A stretch of DNA of 64,000 nucleotides from contig JBOEGZ010000007.1 in NCBI GenBank assembly GCA_050633705.1, positions 186,001-250,000 of the forward strand, read 5' to 3'. Every line of letters starts with the position of its first letter. Positions within the stretch are counted from its first letter, which is position 1. Source of the stretch: JAJFHI01 sp050633705 (GTDB lineage: Bacteria > Pseudomonadota > Alphaproteobacteria > Rhizobiales > Hyphomicrobiaceae). The notes under the pieces were generated by a model that was not told the origin of the DNA, made no database searches, and saw only the letters and a program-made list of their open reading frames with translations. This document shows positions 34,646-43,835 of the stretch, one piece after another. The translations under genes and the position numbers were made by a program.

Positions 34646-35428
34646 CTAAGCAGCGAAGCCTTGCCAAACAATATAAGCGCCAACGGCCGCGACAATAGTT
34701 GAAAACGCATGAGACAGAAGGTTCTCCTTGTCTGTCAGATACGAGACGGCCCATTGACCAACAAAACCGCCAAATATTCCGCCGACAACGAACCAGAAAA
34801 CTAGCACCCAATCAATCAAACCCGAGAGGGCATAGTTGCTAGCCGTCGTTAAGCCAAATATTGCGATGCAAACAAGAGACGAACCAATTGCAAAGACTAA
34901 CGGCATTCCGGTCGCCGCAATGATACCTGGGACGATAAGGAAGCCGCCGCCAATACCAAAAAACCCAGAGAGTAGCCCAGCTCCAACACCGTAAAAGACG
35001 AGATTGGGTAGAAGCGTTTTGGCATTCGATGTCGTGAGTTGAATAAACGGGTCGCCGTCAGGATTTCTACGTAAATGCATCAGCGCGGCTACGACGATCA
35101 TGAGAACGCCGAACAAAAGCAGGATTTTGTCTCCATCAAAGTTCTTGCCAAGCGTTGAGCCTATGGCTGCACCAACACTACCGGCTGCCGCAAAGACAAG
35201 CGCACAGCGCCATTTCACATGCCCCATTCTGGCATGACCGACTAGGTTTGTAGCGGCACTGAGAGCGACTGCGATCGCACTTGTGCCGATCGCAACGTGG
35301 GGCGAAGAAACTCCGACGATATATACAAGTAAAGGAACAGCAAGAATCGAACCGCCACCACCAACGAGACCCAGCACCAAACCAACAATCGCACCGGATG
35401 CAGTGGCAAGAACATCTTGCATGAGCAT
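34646..35428 (-). CDS. TauE/SafE-family sulfite/sulfur anion exporter
   Basis: A 260-residue membrane protein with about eight helices in two homologous halves, each starting with a glycine-rich motif: GLVLGLVGGGGSILAVPLLV and GLLSGFFGIGGGFLIVPGII. The family exports sulfite, sulfoacetate and related anions. ATG 35428 overlaps the stop of the SQR gene (TAATG), which implies coupled translation; the frame is open ten codons upstream. As the last gene after persulfide dioxygenase and SQR, it most likely removes sulfite produced by sulfide oxidation. Confidence 0.9.
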   Translation of the reverse strand: MLMQDVLATASGAIVGLVLGLVGGGGSILAVPLLVYIVGVSSPHVAIGTSAIAVALSAATNLVGHARMGHVKWRCALVFAAAGSVGAAIGSTLGKNFDGDKILLLFGVLMIVVAALMHLRRNPDGDPFIQLTTSNAKTLLPNLVFYGVGAGLLSGFFGIGGGFLIVPGIIAATGMPLVFAIGSSLVCIAIFGLTTASNYALSGLIDWVLVFWFVVGGIFGGFVGQWAVSYLTDKENLLSHAFSTIVAAVGAYIVWQGFAA

Positions 35429-37098
35429 TAGGCCATGACCTTTGGTTTTGCTAACCACTCACGACCTTTTAGCATAACTTTCCAATAGATCGGCGGCAGG
35501 AGACGTGCCTTTAGTATCCAAGCAGCGCGGGTTGGTTTTTTGCCATCGAATAGGGCGCTTGGGAATGTGCTAGAGACTTTGCCGCCATAAAGAAACTCGG
35601 CAAGTACGACTTTGCCGCGCTCGACGGTGAGGGGACATGAACCGTAACCGTCGTAGACATATCGTGTGTCGCGAAAGCCCAGGCTTTCGAGAATATTTTC
35701 AGCGACGATCGGGGCTTGTTTGCGTGCAGCTGCAGCCGTTTTTGCATTTGGTGTATTGGTGACATCACCAAGACCATAAATATTGTCATACTTTTTATGC
35801 TGTAAAGACTGAGGATCAACGTCGACCCATCCGGCGGCGTCGGCAAGCTCGCTGGCTCTGATAAAGTCTGGAGCAAGTTGTGGTGGACAGACATGCAAGA
35901 GATCGAATTGCGTTTCGATGGTTTCCTTCGTCCCATCTTGCAGTGTCTTCTCAAAGCGTGCGGTTTTCGATGGACCGTCGACGCTAATCAGAGAGTGACC
36001 AAATTCTAAGTTGATGTTGTATTTTCTTATGTACTCCATCAATGCAGGGACGTATTCGCTAACAGCAAAAAGCACTCCGGCGGCATTGTGGAATGAAATG
36101 TCGATATCGGCGAGCCGTTTGGTTCGAAACCAATGGTCACCTGACAGATACATAGCCTTTTGCGGAGCCCCTGCGCATTTGATAGGCATTGGCGGCTGGG
36201 TGAATATCGCGCGGCCAGATTTTAGGCCTTGTACAAGTTCCCATGTGTAGGGTGCCAGATCATACCGATAGTTTGACGTGACGCCATTCTTTCCGAGCGT
36301 TTCTGTCAAGCCTTCAATCGCATTCCAAGCCAGTTTTAGGCCAGGACAGACAATAAGGCGATCGTAGGAAATTGTGCGACAGCCTTCGATAACAACTTGA
36401 TTTTTTTCGGGCTCGAAACCAGCGACGGCTGCTTTGATCCAAGTGGCGCGTTTAGGCAAAACCGCTGCCATCCGTTTTGCTGTCTGTTTGGCTGAGAATA
36501 CGCCGCCTCCAACGAGTGTCCATCCGGGCTGGTAGTAGTGTGTATCGGACGGTTCAATTATTGCGATGTTTATGTCGCTCATGCGTCGTAAAAGACTTGT
36601 CGCAACTGCAGCACCTGCAGCGCCACCTCCAATGATAACGACAGTATATTTGTCGACGGGGGTATCGGTTCGAACTTCTTCTGCGCTCGTTATGCGGCGG
36701 ACAATACCGCTCATGTCGTAGCCAGCGTCTTTGGCTCGCGAAAGAATATCGGACATCGGGCGTTTGTCGGCTTCAGCCAGTGCCCACAGTGTTGTGCTGC
36801 GCGTTCCCGTCCGGCAGTAGGCGAGGATCGGCTTGGGCAACTCAGACATTACAACTGAAAATTTAGCCGCATCTTCGTCGGTCACCGTGCCAGTGGTTAC
36901 AGGTATATATCGCGCCGCGATGCCATTTTCTTTGGCAGTTGTTTCAATTTCTGCGAATGACGGCTGGTCTGAACCTTCGCCGTCGGGTCGATTTGAGATA
37001 ATGGATTTAAAACCAGCAGCGGAAAGTTTGGCGATATCATTGGGGTTGATTTGGCCAGCGACGGATAAGTCGTCGGTGAGTTTTTGGTACGTGATCAT
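35428..37098 (-). CDS. sqr: DUF442-sulfide:quinone oxidoreductase fusion
   Basis: A 556-residue fusion. Residues 1-140 form a DUF442/tyrosine-phosphatase-like sulfur-transfer domain with the loop AYCRTGTRSTTLWAL (Cys-x5-Arg). Residues about 150-556 form a flavin disulfide reductase of the SQR type: FAD-binding VVIIGGGAAGAAVATSLL, IEPSDTHYYQPGWTLVGGG, the redox Cys candidates in VCPGLKLAW and IKCAGAPQKAMYL, and a second dinucleotide part with IYGLGDVTNTPNAKTAAA. It would oxidise sulfide, pass electrons to quinone at the inner face of the membrane and transfer the sulfane sulfur. Mitochondrial-type SQR plus this N-domain is known in alphaproteobacteria. It lies 45 bases after the persulfide dioxygenase gene. 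Confidence 0.92.
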   Translation of the reverse strand: MITYQKLTDDLSVAGQINPNDIAKLSAAGFKSIISNRPDGEGSDQPSFAEIETTAKENGIAARYIPVTTGTVTDEDAAKFSVVMSELPKPILAYCRTGTRSTTLWALAEADKRPMSDILSRAKDAGYDMSGIVRRITSAEEVRTDTPVDKYTVVIIGGGAAGAAVATSLLRRMSDINIAIIEPSDTHYYQPGWTLVGGGVFSAKQTAKRMAAVLPKRATWIKAAVAGFEPEKNQVVIEGCRTISYDRLIVCPGLKLAWNAIEGLTETLGKNGVTSNYRYDLAPYTWELVQGLKSGRAIFTQPPMPIKCAGAPQKAMYLSGDHWFRTKRLADIDISFHNAAGVLFAVSEYVPALMEYIRKYNINLEFGHSLISVDGPSKTARFEKTLQDGTKETIETQFDLLHVCPPQLAPDFIRASELADAAGWVDVDPQSLQHKKYDNIYGLGDVTNTPNAKTAAAARKQAPIVAENILESLGFRDTRYVYDGYGSCPLTVERGKVVLAEFLYGGKVSSTFPSALFDGKKPTRAAWILKARLLPPIYWKVMLKGREWLAKPKVMA

Positions 37099-37143
37099 GT
37101 AATACTTTCTTTTAAACGAATGTCGGCATTGAACGATTATATT

Positions 37144-38037
37144 TTAAAGTTCATTGATTGGCACTTTAAGAAATTGCTTACCGCTGTCATCGGCGTCGGG
37201 CAGATTTCCGGCGCGAATGTTGACTTGAATTGATGGAATTATAAGGTCTGGCAGGTCGAGGGTTGCATCGCGCTCCGTGCGTAATTTTACGAATTCGTCT
37301 TCAGTTATGCCGTCGTGAACATGAATGTTAGATCGGCGCTGTTCTGCGATAGATGTTTCCCAGGAAAATTCGCGGCCGCCTGGTGCATAATCGTGGCACA
37401 TAAATAATCGCATTTGGGGTGGAAGTGAAAGCACGCGTTTGATTGATCGAAATAGAATGCGTGCATCGCCGCCAGGGAAATCCGCTCGTGCCGATCCTGC
37501 ATCGGGCATAAAGAGTGTGTCGCCAACAAAAGTCGCATCGCCAATGACGTGCACCATGCAGGCCGGAGTATGGCCTGGTGTGGCCATAACGAATGCGGTC
37601 ATGTCGCCAATCTGATAGGCATCTCCGTCGGTAAATAACCGGTCGAACTGACTGCCATCGCGTTGAAACTCGGTGCCTTCATTAAAGATTTTGCCAAAGA
37701 CGTCCTGCACGATCGTTATGTTTTTTCCGATGCCAAGTTTGCCGCCCAACTTGCTTTGAATATAGGGCGCGGCTGATAAGTGATCAGCGTGGGCATGTGT
37801 CTCGATCAACCACTCAACTTTAAGATTGTTGCGCTCAATGTGGGCTATGACCTCGTCGGCGGAAACATAACTGATGCGACCAGCAGCATAATCAATATCC
37901 ATTACACTATCGATCACAGCACATGAATCGGACTGAGGGTCTTTCACGACATAGCTGACAGTGTTCGTCAGTTCGTCAAAAAATGCTTTGATATCCGGTT
38001 TTAGGGATAAGTCGACTGCATGAGGGATGGGTGTCAT
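37144..38037 (-). CDS. Persulfide dioxygenase / MBL-fold hydrolase (ETHE1/Blh-like)
   Basis: A 297-residue metallo-beta-lactamase-fold protein with the metal motif THAHADHLSAAPYIQ, the second His in ATPGHTPACMVHV, Asp in FVGDTLFMPDAGSARADFPGG and the last His in LFMCHDYAPGG. The sequence is that of the Blh/ETHE1 group, which oxidises glutathione persulfide to sulfite with one non-heme iron. As first gene of the minus-strand operon with SQR and a TauE/SafE exporter, it fits a full sulfide to sulfite route. No BigR gene is present next to it. Confidence 0.92.
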   Translation of the reverse strand: MTPIPHAVDLSLKPDIKAFFDELTNTVSYVVKDPQSDSCAVIDSVMDIDYAAGRISYVSADEVIAHIERNNLKVEWLIETHAHADHLSAAPYIQSKLGGKLGIGKNITIVQDVFGKIFNEGTEFQRDGSQFDRLFTDGDAYQIGDMTAFVMATPGHTPACMVHVIGDATFVGDTLFMPDAGSARADFPGGDARILFRSIKRVLSLPPQMRLFMCHDYAPGGREFSWETSIAEQRRSNIHVHDGITEDEFVKLRTERDATLDLPDLIIPSIQVNIRAGNLPDADDSGKQFLKVPINEL

Positions 38038-38439
38038 TTTTTAAAAACTCCATTGCAGTATTTGGTGCCTTGGGATCACTGCGTCTGCGTTCAAGGATTG
38101 GAACCCAAATTAGAGGGAATACGACCCGGCGGTACCGGATAAATTGCCACTCCAGACTAGCGTATTTGTAAAAAGCCTTAGAACCTGCCGGTTGCCGCTA
38201 TTGTCCTCCCGGCCGCTTAGCCGACCAATGTGTCTGCAAGGATAACGGAGCATTCCAGAACGCGTGTCCATTTGGCCGAATGGTTACGTTATTCGGCCGA
38301 AATTCAAGTGTGCGGGTCAATGTCCTATATCAGGGGCAAGCATAGTTGGTCGATCTATTGAAGTGCAATTCGAGCAACAGCGCATGCAAAAGCTACTCGG
38401 TCTATTTTTTGTGAGCAACTGACAGCCACATTGAACCAC
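38038..38439. other. Intergenic region with inverted repeat, upstream of the sulfide operon
   Basis: About 400 bases. It must carry the promoter of the persulfide dioxygenase operon. The clearest structure is GGCCGAAT-N9-ATTCGGCC at 38274-38298, whose right arm is also part of the palindrome TTCGGCCGAA (38292-38301). This could be an operator or a terminator of the minus-strand gene ending at 38440. No BigR/SqrR-type site could be identified with confidence. Confidence 0.4.
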
Positions 38440-38778
38440 TTAAAAAATCGACATGATGTGAGGCGTTGCGTGCTTGCTAATAATATCAGGTGGCCAGTGA
38501 CCAACACGAATTTTAATCGATTGACCAGGGGCCAGTTGGTCGAAAACCGTGTCGGCGCCCACGGAATAACCAATAAGAGGAAATTTCAGGATTGCGAAAT
38601 CACCGTTATCTGTTTCGACGACCAGACGCTTGCTTGATCTGCCCTTATAACCGCGCCCTTCTACGACATGTTTTCCTGTCACGGTGACGGTTTGCAATTC
38701 AGATCCTGAATAGACATAGCCCATTGTAGAACCGATGAAAGCTAAAAGTAGAGCGATGTAGCGCAAAGTGCCGGGCAT
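38440..38778 (-). CDS. Small membrane-anchored beta-rich protein (unknown)
   Basis: A protein of about 112 residues: one N-terminal hydrophobic helix (RYIALLLAFIGSTMGYVYS), then a beta-rich periplasmic domain with TVTVTGKHVVEGRGYKGRSS, RLVVETDNGDFAILKFPLIG and IKIRVGHWPPDIISKHATPH. It faintly resembles DUF1523-like proteins but is not firmly recognised. ATG 38778 is preferred; a TTG 15 bases earlier is also in frame. It lies between the sulfide operon and the hybrid kinase and has no clear partner. Confidence 0.6.
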   Translation of the reverse strand: MPGTLRYIALLLAFIGSTMGYVYSGSELQTVTVTGKHVVEGRGYKGRSSKRLVVETDNGDFAILKFPLIGYSVGADTVFDQLAPGQSIKIRVGHWPPDIISKHATPHIMSIF

Positions 38779-38839
38779 CTGATGAATTTTCAAGAAAAAA
38801 CGAGTCGATGAAACTTAATCAAGTTCTTTTTCGAAGGGA

Positions 38840-40765
38840 CTATGGCAGCCACTTTTGTACGACGGCTTCGAAGTCCAATGGCAAAAATGGTTTGCTTAGA
38901 AAATCGGACATACCAGAGGCCAAGCATTTCTCGCGATCTGATTCAAAGGCATTTGCCGTAAGCGCGATGATGGGAACTGAACTTTTTGTTGCACCATTCT
39001 GGCGGTTGCGGATCGCCGCTGTTGCAGCAAACCCATCCATGATAGGCATTTGACAGTCCATCAAAATTACGTCGAACTTGCTTGCCTCGGTGGCTTTAAC
39101 AGCGTCTTCGCCGTTGTTTGCTACCGCAACATCGCAATCAAGGTCTTCAAGGAAATCCTTGGCGACTTCCTGGTTTACTATGCTGTCATCCACGATCAAA
39201 ATGCGATGGGTGGAAGTCGAGGCTGTTGTGTCTGTCTCGGGTTCAGCACTTGTTTCAGTTTCTGTTGTGGTGTCAGGTGCCGTCTTGATCGAATTGTTCG
39301 ACGCAGATTCTGCTAAAGAGTGACGTGTCACAAGCTCGATTTTGTTGTCACCATCATGTGCATTAATATTCTCTAGTATTTGAGTGATTAGCTGCACGAG
39401 ATCATCGTCTTGAAACGGGCCCGACAGATAGGCTTGAACTCCGGATTTCTCACAATTTTTCGCATCACCTGGCGTGCCGTTTGATATGCATAGTGCAATG
39501 GGAACACGTTTGGCCGTAAATTTCTCGCGCAACGAACAAATCTTACGCAACGTTTCGTCGGAAGATAAAATATCGTGAATGACGGTAATGTAGGGGCCAT
39601 TTTCTTCAGGCATGGCTGACAGAAACGCTTCAGCTTCGCCAAAACCGGGGGTGGTCGTAACGATGCAGTGTTGCTGCATCAAAATGCTATGCGCGCGGGT
39701 GACTTCGTCATTGGCACCAACGAGTACGACATTTTTATTCTCAAGCGAAATCTTTTGGACTACCTCATCGAATGGCTCAGCATCAATCGGTAGTCGCATT
39801 TTGAATGTGAAAGTGGAACCTTTTCCGAATTCACTGTCGGCCGTGATGCCACCATTCATGCGTTGGGCGAGCAATTGAGAGATCGTCAACCCGAGACCAG
39901 ACCCTTGAGCACGGCGTGTGTAACTTGCATCAACTTGACTGAATTTTTCAAACACTGCCGGTAAGCTATCTTTTTTAATCCCAATTCCTGTGTCGATGAG
40001 ATCAATGCACAAATCACTTTCGCCATCGATGTTTGTGCCAGACAGCTTTATTGTAACGGAGCCTTCGTCAGTGAATTTCACGCCGTTTCCAGCGAGATTC
40101 ATCACAACCTGTCTGATCCGTCCAGCATCTCCGATGTAGTAGTCTGCGAGATTGGGTGCGATATCAAGATTTATCGCAATGCCTTTGCGTTCAGTGGTAG
40201 GGCGAAGAAGTTCGACAATGTCGCTGAGGCAATTTTTGAGATTGAAGCGTTTGGGATCGAGATCAAACTTTCCGGATTCAATTTTCGAGAAATCGAGAAT
40301 GTCATTGATAATTTGAAGAAGCGCACGGCCGCTGTTGAGGATCGTATCGATTTGTTTTGTTTGCTTTTTGTTTAATCCTTGGCGTCGCAAAAGTTCGGCC
40401 ATTCCAAGAATGCCATTCATTGGCGTTCTGATTTCATGGCTCATATTCGCTAGAAATTGTGATTTTGCGGTACTTGCTTCGTCTGCCTTTTGCAGAGCGT
40501 TATCAAGCTCAGTTGTACGTTCGTGTAACTGTTTTTTCACACGACGCAAAAGTAAGTTGGCTGTGTGAGCATCATCGCGCGAATCAAGTAGGTCCGCCAA
40601 ACGTTCATTCAGAGAGACGTCTCGGGCCTGAGCATTTTCGATGAGCGTATTAACTGCCTTTACAATCTCTACACTGCTGTCTGTTGTATTTTCAGGAAGC
40701 CGGCATGAATAATCCATGCTTTCTGAAATCTTCAAAATGGCATTAGCGATTTCAGTTCCAGTCAA
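38840..40765 (-). CDS. Cytoplasmic hybrid histidine kinase (HisKA-HATPase-degenerate REC-REC)
   Basis: A 641-residue soluble kinase without transmembrane helices. An N-terminal helical/coiled-coil part (about residues 1-105) leads to the phospho-acceptor domain (FLANMSHEIRTPMNGILGMA), an ATPase domain (NGVKFTDEG, DTGIGIKKD, GSGLGLTISQLLAQRMNG), then a receiver-like domain without the N-terminal acidic pair (VVLVGANDEVTR), a linker rich in Thr and Glu, and a full C-terminal receiver (ILIVDDSIVNQEV; phospho-acceptor in VILMDCQMPIMDG; Lys in FLSKPFLP). It sits upstream of the lone receiver and lone Hpt genes in reverse order, so it probably feeds phosphate to the free Hpt protein. Confidence 0.92.
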   Translation of the reverse strand: MTGTEIANAILKISESMDYSCRLPENTTDSSVEIVKAVNTLIENAQARDVSLNERLADLLDSRDDAHTANLLLRRVKKQLHERTTELDNALQKADEASTAKSQFLANMSHEIRTPMNGILGMAELLRRQGLNKKQTKQIDTILNSGRALLQIINDILDFSKIESGKFDLDPKRFNLKNCLSDIVELLRPTTERKGIAINLDIAPNLADYYIGDAGRIRQVVMNLAGNGVKFTDEGSVTIKLSGTNIDGESDLCIDLIDTGIGIKKDSLPAVFEKFSQVDASYTRRAQGSGLGLTISQLLAQRMNGGITADSEFGKGSTFTFKMRLPIDAEPFDEVVQKISLENKNVVLVGANDEVTRAHSILMQQHCIVTTTPGFGEAEAFLSAMPEENGPYITVIHDILSSDETLRKICSLREKFTAKRVPIALCISNGTPGDAKNCEKSGVQAYLSGPFQDDDLVQLITQILENINAHDGDNKIELVTRHSLAESASNNSIKTAPDTTTETETSAEPETDTTASTSTHRILIVDDSIVNQEVAKDFLEDLDCDVAVANNGEDAVKATEASKFDVILMDCQMPIMDGFAATAAIRNRQNGATKSSVPIIALTANAFESDREKCLASGMSDFLSKPFLPLDFEAVVQKWLP

Positions 40766-40831
40766 CAGAGCCTCCCACTGAAGCAGTGTTAATTCATCGA
40801 AATATTGACGATATAAGTTATTGAAAATGAG

Positions 40832-41215
40832 TTAGGCAGCAGTAACCGCTCTGTCGCAAAACACGCGCACCTTGTCGAGCATCTCGTCGGGTTCAAACGG
40901 TTTCGACAACAGGCCAAGAACACCGTTATCAAATGCACTTTTGATTAAATCGTCCTCAGCATAGCCGGACATGAGAAGAATGTTGGCTTTTGGTTGTTGA
41001 CGCTTGATTTCCAAAAATGCTTCGACGCCATTCATGCCCTGCATTCGCACGTCAAACAGGCCAAGATTAAATTGTCCGCCGCAGAATGTCGAAACGGCAC
41101 TTTCTCCATCATGGACAAGGGTTACGTCGTAACCACTCATCTCAAGTATTTCGCCAACGCCCTGAGCCACGTCTACATTGTCGTCTAGGACGAGAATTTT
41201 GACACTGCTACTCAT
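40832..41215 (-). CDS. Single-domain response regulator
   Basis: A 127-residue lone receiver domain: acidic pair in ILVLDDNVDVAQG, phospho-acceptor Asp in LGLFDVRMQGMNG, conserved Thr/Ser position in ILLMSGYAEDD, Lys in LLSKPFEPDE. It has no output domain, so it acts by protein contact or as a phosphate relay. ATG 41215 is two bases after the stop of the Hpt gene, suggesting coupled expression of an Hpt-receiver pair. Confidence 0.92.
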   Translation of the reverse strand: MSSSVKILVLDDNVDVAQGVGEILEMSGYDVTLVHDGESAVSTFCGGQFNLGLFDVRMQGMNGVEAFLEIKRQQPKANILLMSGYAEDDLIKSAFDNGVLGLLSKPFEPDEMLDKVRVFCDRAVTAA

Positions 41216-41217
41216 TT

Positions 41218-41664
41218 CTAGACCCAATCACTTGAAAAACTTGGTTCTTCTGTTTTCTCTTCGGCGATAATGTTTGCGTCAGGATTGAGCTTGAAAAGTT
41301 CGCCACGCAGAGCTTGTTCGGCTTCGAAAAATTCAGGACCTAGTTTTTCCATTTCCTGTGCAACGATTGAGCTATCATTTTCGAGTGCCGCCGTTTCAAG
41401 GTTTTGGCAAACACCTGCCAGACGCGAAGCACCAAGGTTATTGCAGCATGATTTCAACGCATGGGCCTGTGCGCGGATCCCCTGTAGGCTGTCATCTTCT
41501 GCAGCCTTACGCATTTCTTGGAAAAAGCGTGGCGCTTCCTCCAGCCATGCTGAGATCAGTCGTTCTAGCAAACTCGATTTACGCGAGCGATACTGATCGA
41601 GCAGCTCTTTGTTTAAAACTGGCGTTTGGGCACTGTCAGCTTCAATACTGTTCACTGCGTTCAT
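41218..41664 (-). CDS. Stand-alone Hpt phosphotransfer protein
   Basis: A 148-residue helical protein with an Hpt domain in the middle (about residues 20-115). The phospho-acceptor His is in IRAQAHALKSCCNNLGASRL, the classic HxxKxxxxxxG pattern. The acidic C-terminal tail is probably flexible. With its partner receiver and the neighbouring hybrid kinase it can complete a His-Asp-His-Asp phosphorelay. Confidence 0.9.
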   Translation of the reverse strand: MNAVNSIEADSAQTPVLNKELLDQYRSRKSSLLERLISAWLEEAPRFFQEMRKAAEDDSLQGIRAQAHALKSCCNNLGASRLAGVCQNLETAALENDSSIVAQEMEKLGPEFFEAEQALRGELFKLNPDANIIAEEKTEEPSFSSDWV

Positions 41665-41702
41665 TTGATACTCTCCAATTACACTTGTTGCTGACCGATT
41701 GC

Positions 41703-43418
41703 TTAGTTGGCCGCCAGATAGCTATTTTCTGTTGCAGGATACGAGCGTTTTTCTGCTGGAAATCCGATCGATACGCGGCTTCCCATACCCAGTCTGCTTT
41801 CCAGGTCCAACGTTCCACCCATTCGACGCGTCAACGCCGTGGCGATTGGCCAGCCAAATCCTGTGCCCTCAGATGGATTGACACCAATGTTTTCGCTTGG
41901 CGCGTCGAGACAGTTTAGGAGTTCGGAAATTTTGCTTGGCGCGATACCAACACCTGAATCGACGATGTCGAATATTGTCGCTCCGTTTTCGTCTGTGCGA
42001 ACTTTGAGTTCCACACGGCCGTCAGCCGGCGTGTATCTGATCGCGTTGACAAGAAGGCTGATCAGGACATATCGGATACGTTTTGCGTCTGTGTTGACAA
42101 AGATGTCGGGGTCAATCGGTTGCGTATTCACCACCACTCTGCGTTCTCTGGCCATCGCTTGCGTTTCTTGAGCGACGCTTTCGATGAGCTCTGAGAGTTG
42201 AACGGGTGTTTCTTCGATTTCAGATGAAGCTGACATTGCTTCAGAAAAGATTTTCATCTTTCCAAGCGTGTGTGACAATGTCGTTGCGGTCCGCTGGATG
42301 TCACGAATTTCTGGTGTCTCGCCAGCGCTTTTTGCCTTTTCAACGATCGCACGGGCTAGAGACTGATGTGTGTTGCCCCAATTTTGCGCCATGCGCCACG
42401 CTGCTTGAATGCGCGCTTCGTCGCTGCCACCGGAGGGTTCTCCATGATTTGTATCGAAATCTTTCTGGCGCAGTTCTGCCTCTTCTTGTAGCGCATTCTT
42501 CAGTGATTGGAGTTCAGCTGTTTGGCGCTTTGCGGCAATTGCTAGATCTTGTTCGGCATAGGTGCGTTGTGCTTCCAATTCCAACATGTGACCATTGCGC
42601 AGCTCTTCAAGCTCGGCGGAATGTTCATTGTTGAGTGCTGTAATCTCTGATTGGCGTGCAGCGAGGACCTGTTCGACATAATTCTCAAGTTGATTTTTGT
42701 GGTCTTGTTTTAGATTGTTGATCTGTTCAACATACTCCAATCGCAATGCGTTCTTAATGCCTTCGATATCCTCAGCATGGCTTTTTCGCAGGGCTTGAAT
42801 TTCAGCAGCACTTTCGGCGCGCACCCTTTCAATTTCCTGCGAGATTTCTTCAGTTGCTTCAGCCCTGGCACGCTCGCGTTCTGCTGCAATCGTTTCGTTT
42901 GCCAGCTCAATTTGCAGATCAGGGGTCTCAATCAGAGCTTCCAATTGGTCATCAAATCCGTCCCCAGATGGCATTGGAGTTTCAATTGAAGCGGCTTGCT
43001 GAGTATGGATGAGGCGTTCCATCTCAGCGCGTTCACGCGCTCTTTTTACGACATTTACAACACGGTCGGTTAGGAATTCCCAATCGACTGGTTTTGTTAT
43101 GAAGTCGTCGGCTCCAGCGGCCAAACCCTTCTCGATTACATCAGGTTCGCGAGAAGCTGTGATCAAAATGATCGGTGTGTTCGCCGTCTCAGGATTGCTT
43201 TTAATTTGCTCGCAGATTGTAAAGCCATCTACGTGAGGGAGTAGGATATCGAGGAGAATGATATCCGGTTTTGAGCGTTCTGCCATCTTAATCGCGCGTG
43301 CACCATCTTCGACGGGTCTAACGACGTGGCCGGCGTCCTCGAGATAGTCTTTGGCGAGAATTCTTTGTGTGGCTTCGTCGTCAACGACTAGGATGCGAAG
43401 TTGTTCTTGATCAGGCAT
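41703..43418 (-). CDS. Receiver-coiled-coil-ATPase signalling protein
   Basis: A 571-residue protein. An N-terminal receiver (ILVVDDEATQRIL; Asp in IILLDILLPHVDG; Lys in FITKPVDWE) is followed by a coiled coil of about 170 residues (for example ERERARAEATEEISQEIERV), then a kinase-like C-terminus. The ATPase domain has the N box (LLVNAIRYTP), DSGVGIAPS and GTGFGWPIATALTRRMGG. The phospho-acceptor helix region reads IQRTATTLSHTLGKMKIFSE, with a possible acceptor His but without the usual HExxxP motif, so kinase activity is not certain. ATG 43418 follows a strong GAGGGGGG; the frame is open 16 codons earlier. It begins the minus-strand phosphorelay group. Confidence 0.85.
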   Translation of the reverse strand: MPDQEQLRILVVDDEATQRILAKDYLEDAGHVVRPVEDGARAIKMAERSKPDIILLDILLPHVDGFTICEQIKSNPETANTPIILITASREPDVIEKGLAAGADDFITKPVDWEFLTDRVVNVVKRARERAEMERLIHTQQAASIETPMPSGDGFDDQLEALIETPDLQIELANETIAAERERARAEATEEISQEIERVRAESAAEIQALRKSHAEDIEGIKNALRLEYVEQINNLKQDHKNQLENYVEQVLAARQSEITALNNEHSAELEELRNGHMLELEAQRTYAEQDLAIAAKRQTAELQSLKNALQEEAELRQKDFDTNHGEPSGGSDEARIQAAWRMAQNWGNTHQSLARAIVEKAKSAGETPEIRDIQRTATTLSHTLGKMKIFSEAMSASSEIEETPVQLSELIESVAQETQAMARERRVVVNTQPIDPDIFVNTDAKRIRYVLISLLVNAIRYTPADGRVELKVRTDENGATIFDIVDSGVGIAPSKISELLNCLDAPSENIGVNPSEGTGFGWPIATALTRRMGGTLDLESRLGMGSRVSIGFPAEKRSYPATENSYLAAN

Positions 43419-43835
43419 AAGCCCCCCCTCGTAAAGGATGCTTGCAGCGCCAAATTGGCGTAACAATTCTCTGGGAAGTTACCACTAGGAGCCTAAAATA
43501 TTAGTAAACTAACGACCGGAAAATCGAATGAAGAAAGTGAATAAAGAAATAAGAAGAAAACATTTAAATGAATAAAGAGTTTCGTATTTTGAAGTTTAAT
43601 GATGCCCAAATACGTAATTGTTTCAAGGGAAATACAAGAAAACAACTGTGAATTAAAGTTGAACGAATTGATATAAATATATGAAATAGCGCTTTTTAAA
43701 TTTACACCGACAAAGAGGAAAACTCAGCAACCGTAATATTAATCGAAATGTAGCACTAAGTAGCGTATATTCCATTTTCATCGATTTACGAAACTACGTA
43801 ATTTAGTTGTTACAATTAAAGTAGAGTTTGATTGC
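43419..43835. other. AT-rich divergent promoter region of the signalling cluster
   Basis: About 415 strongly AT-rich bases between the minus-strand phosphorelay group and the plus-strand chemotaxis-type operon. No gene is visible. Both promoters must lie here, but no hexamer pair stands out. Confidence 0.4.
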
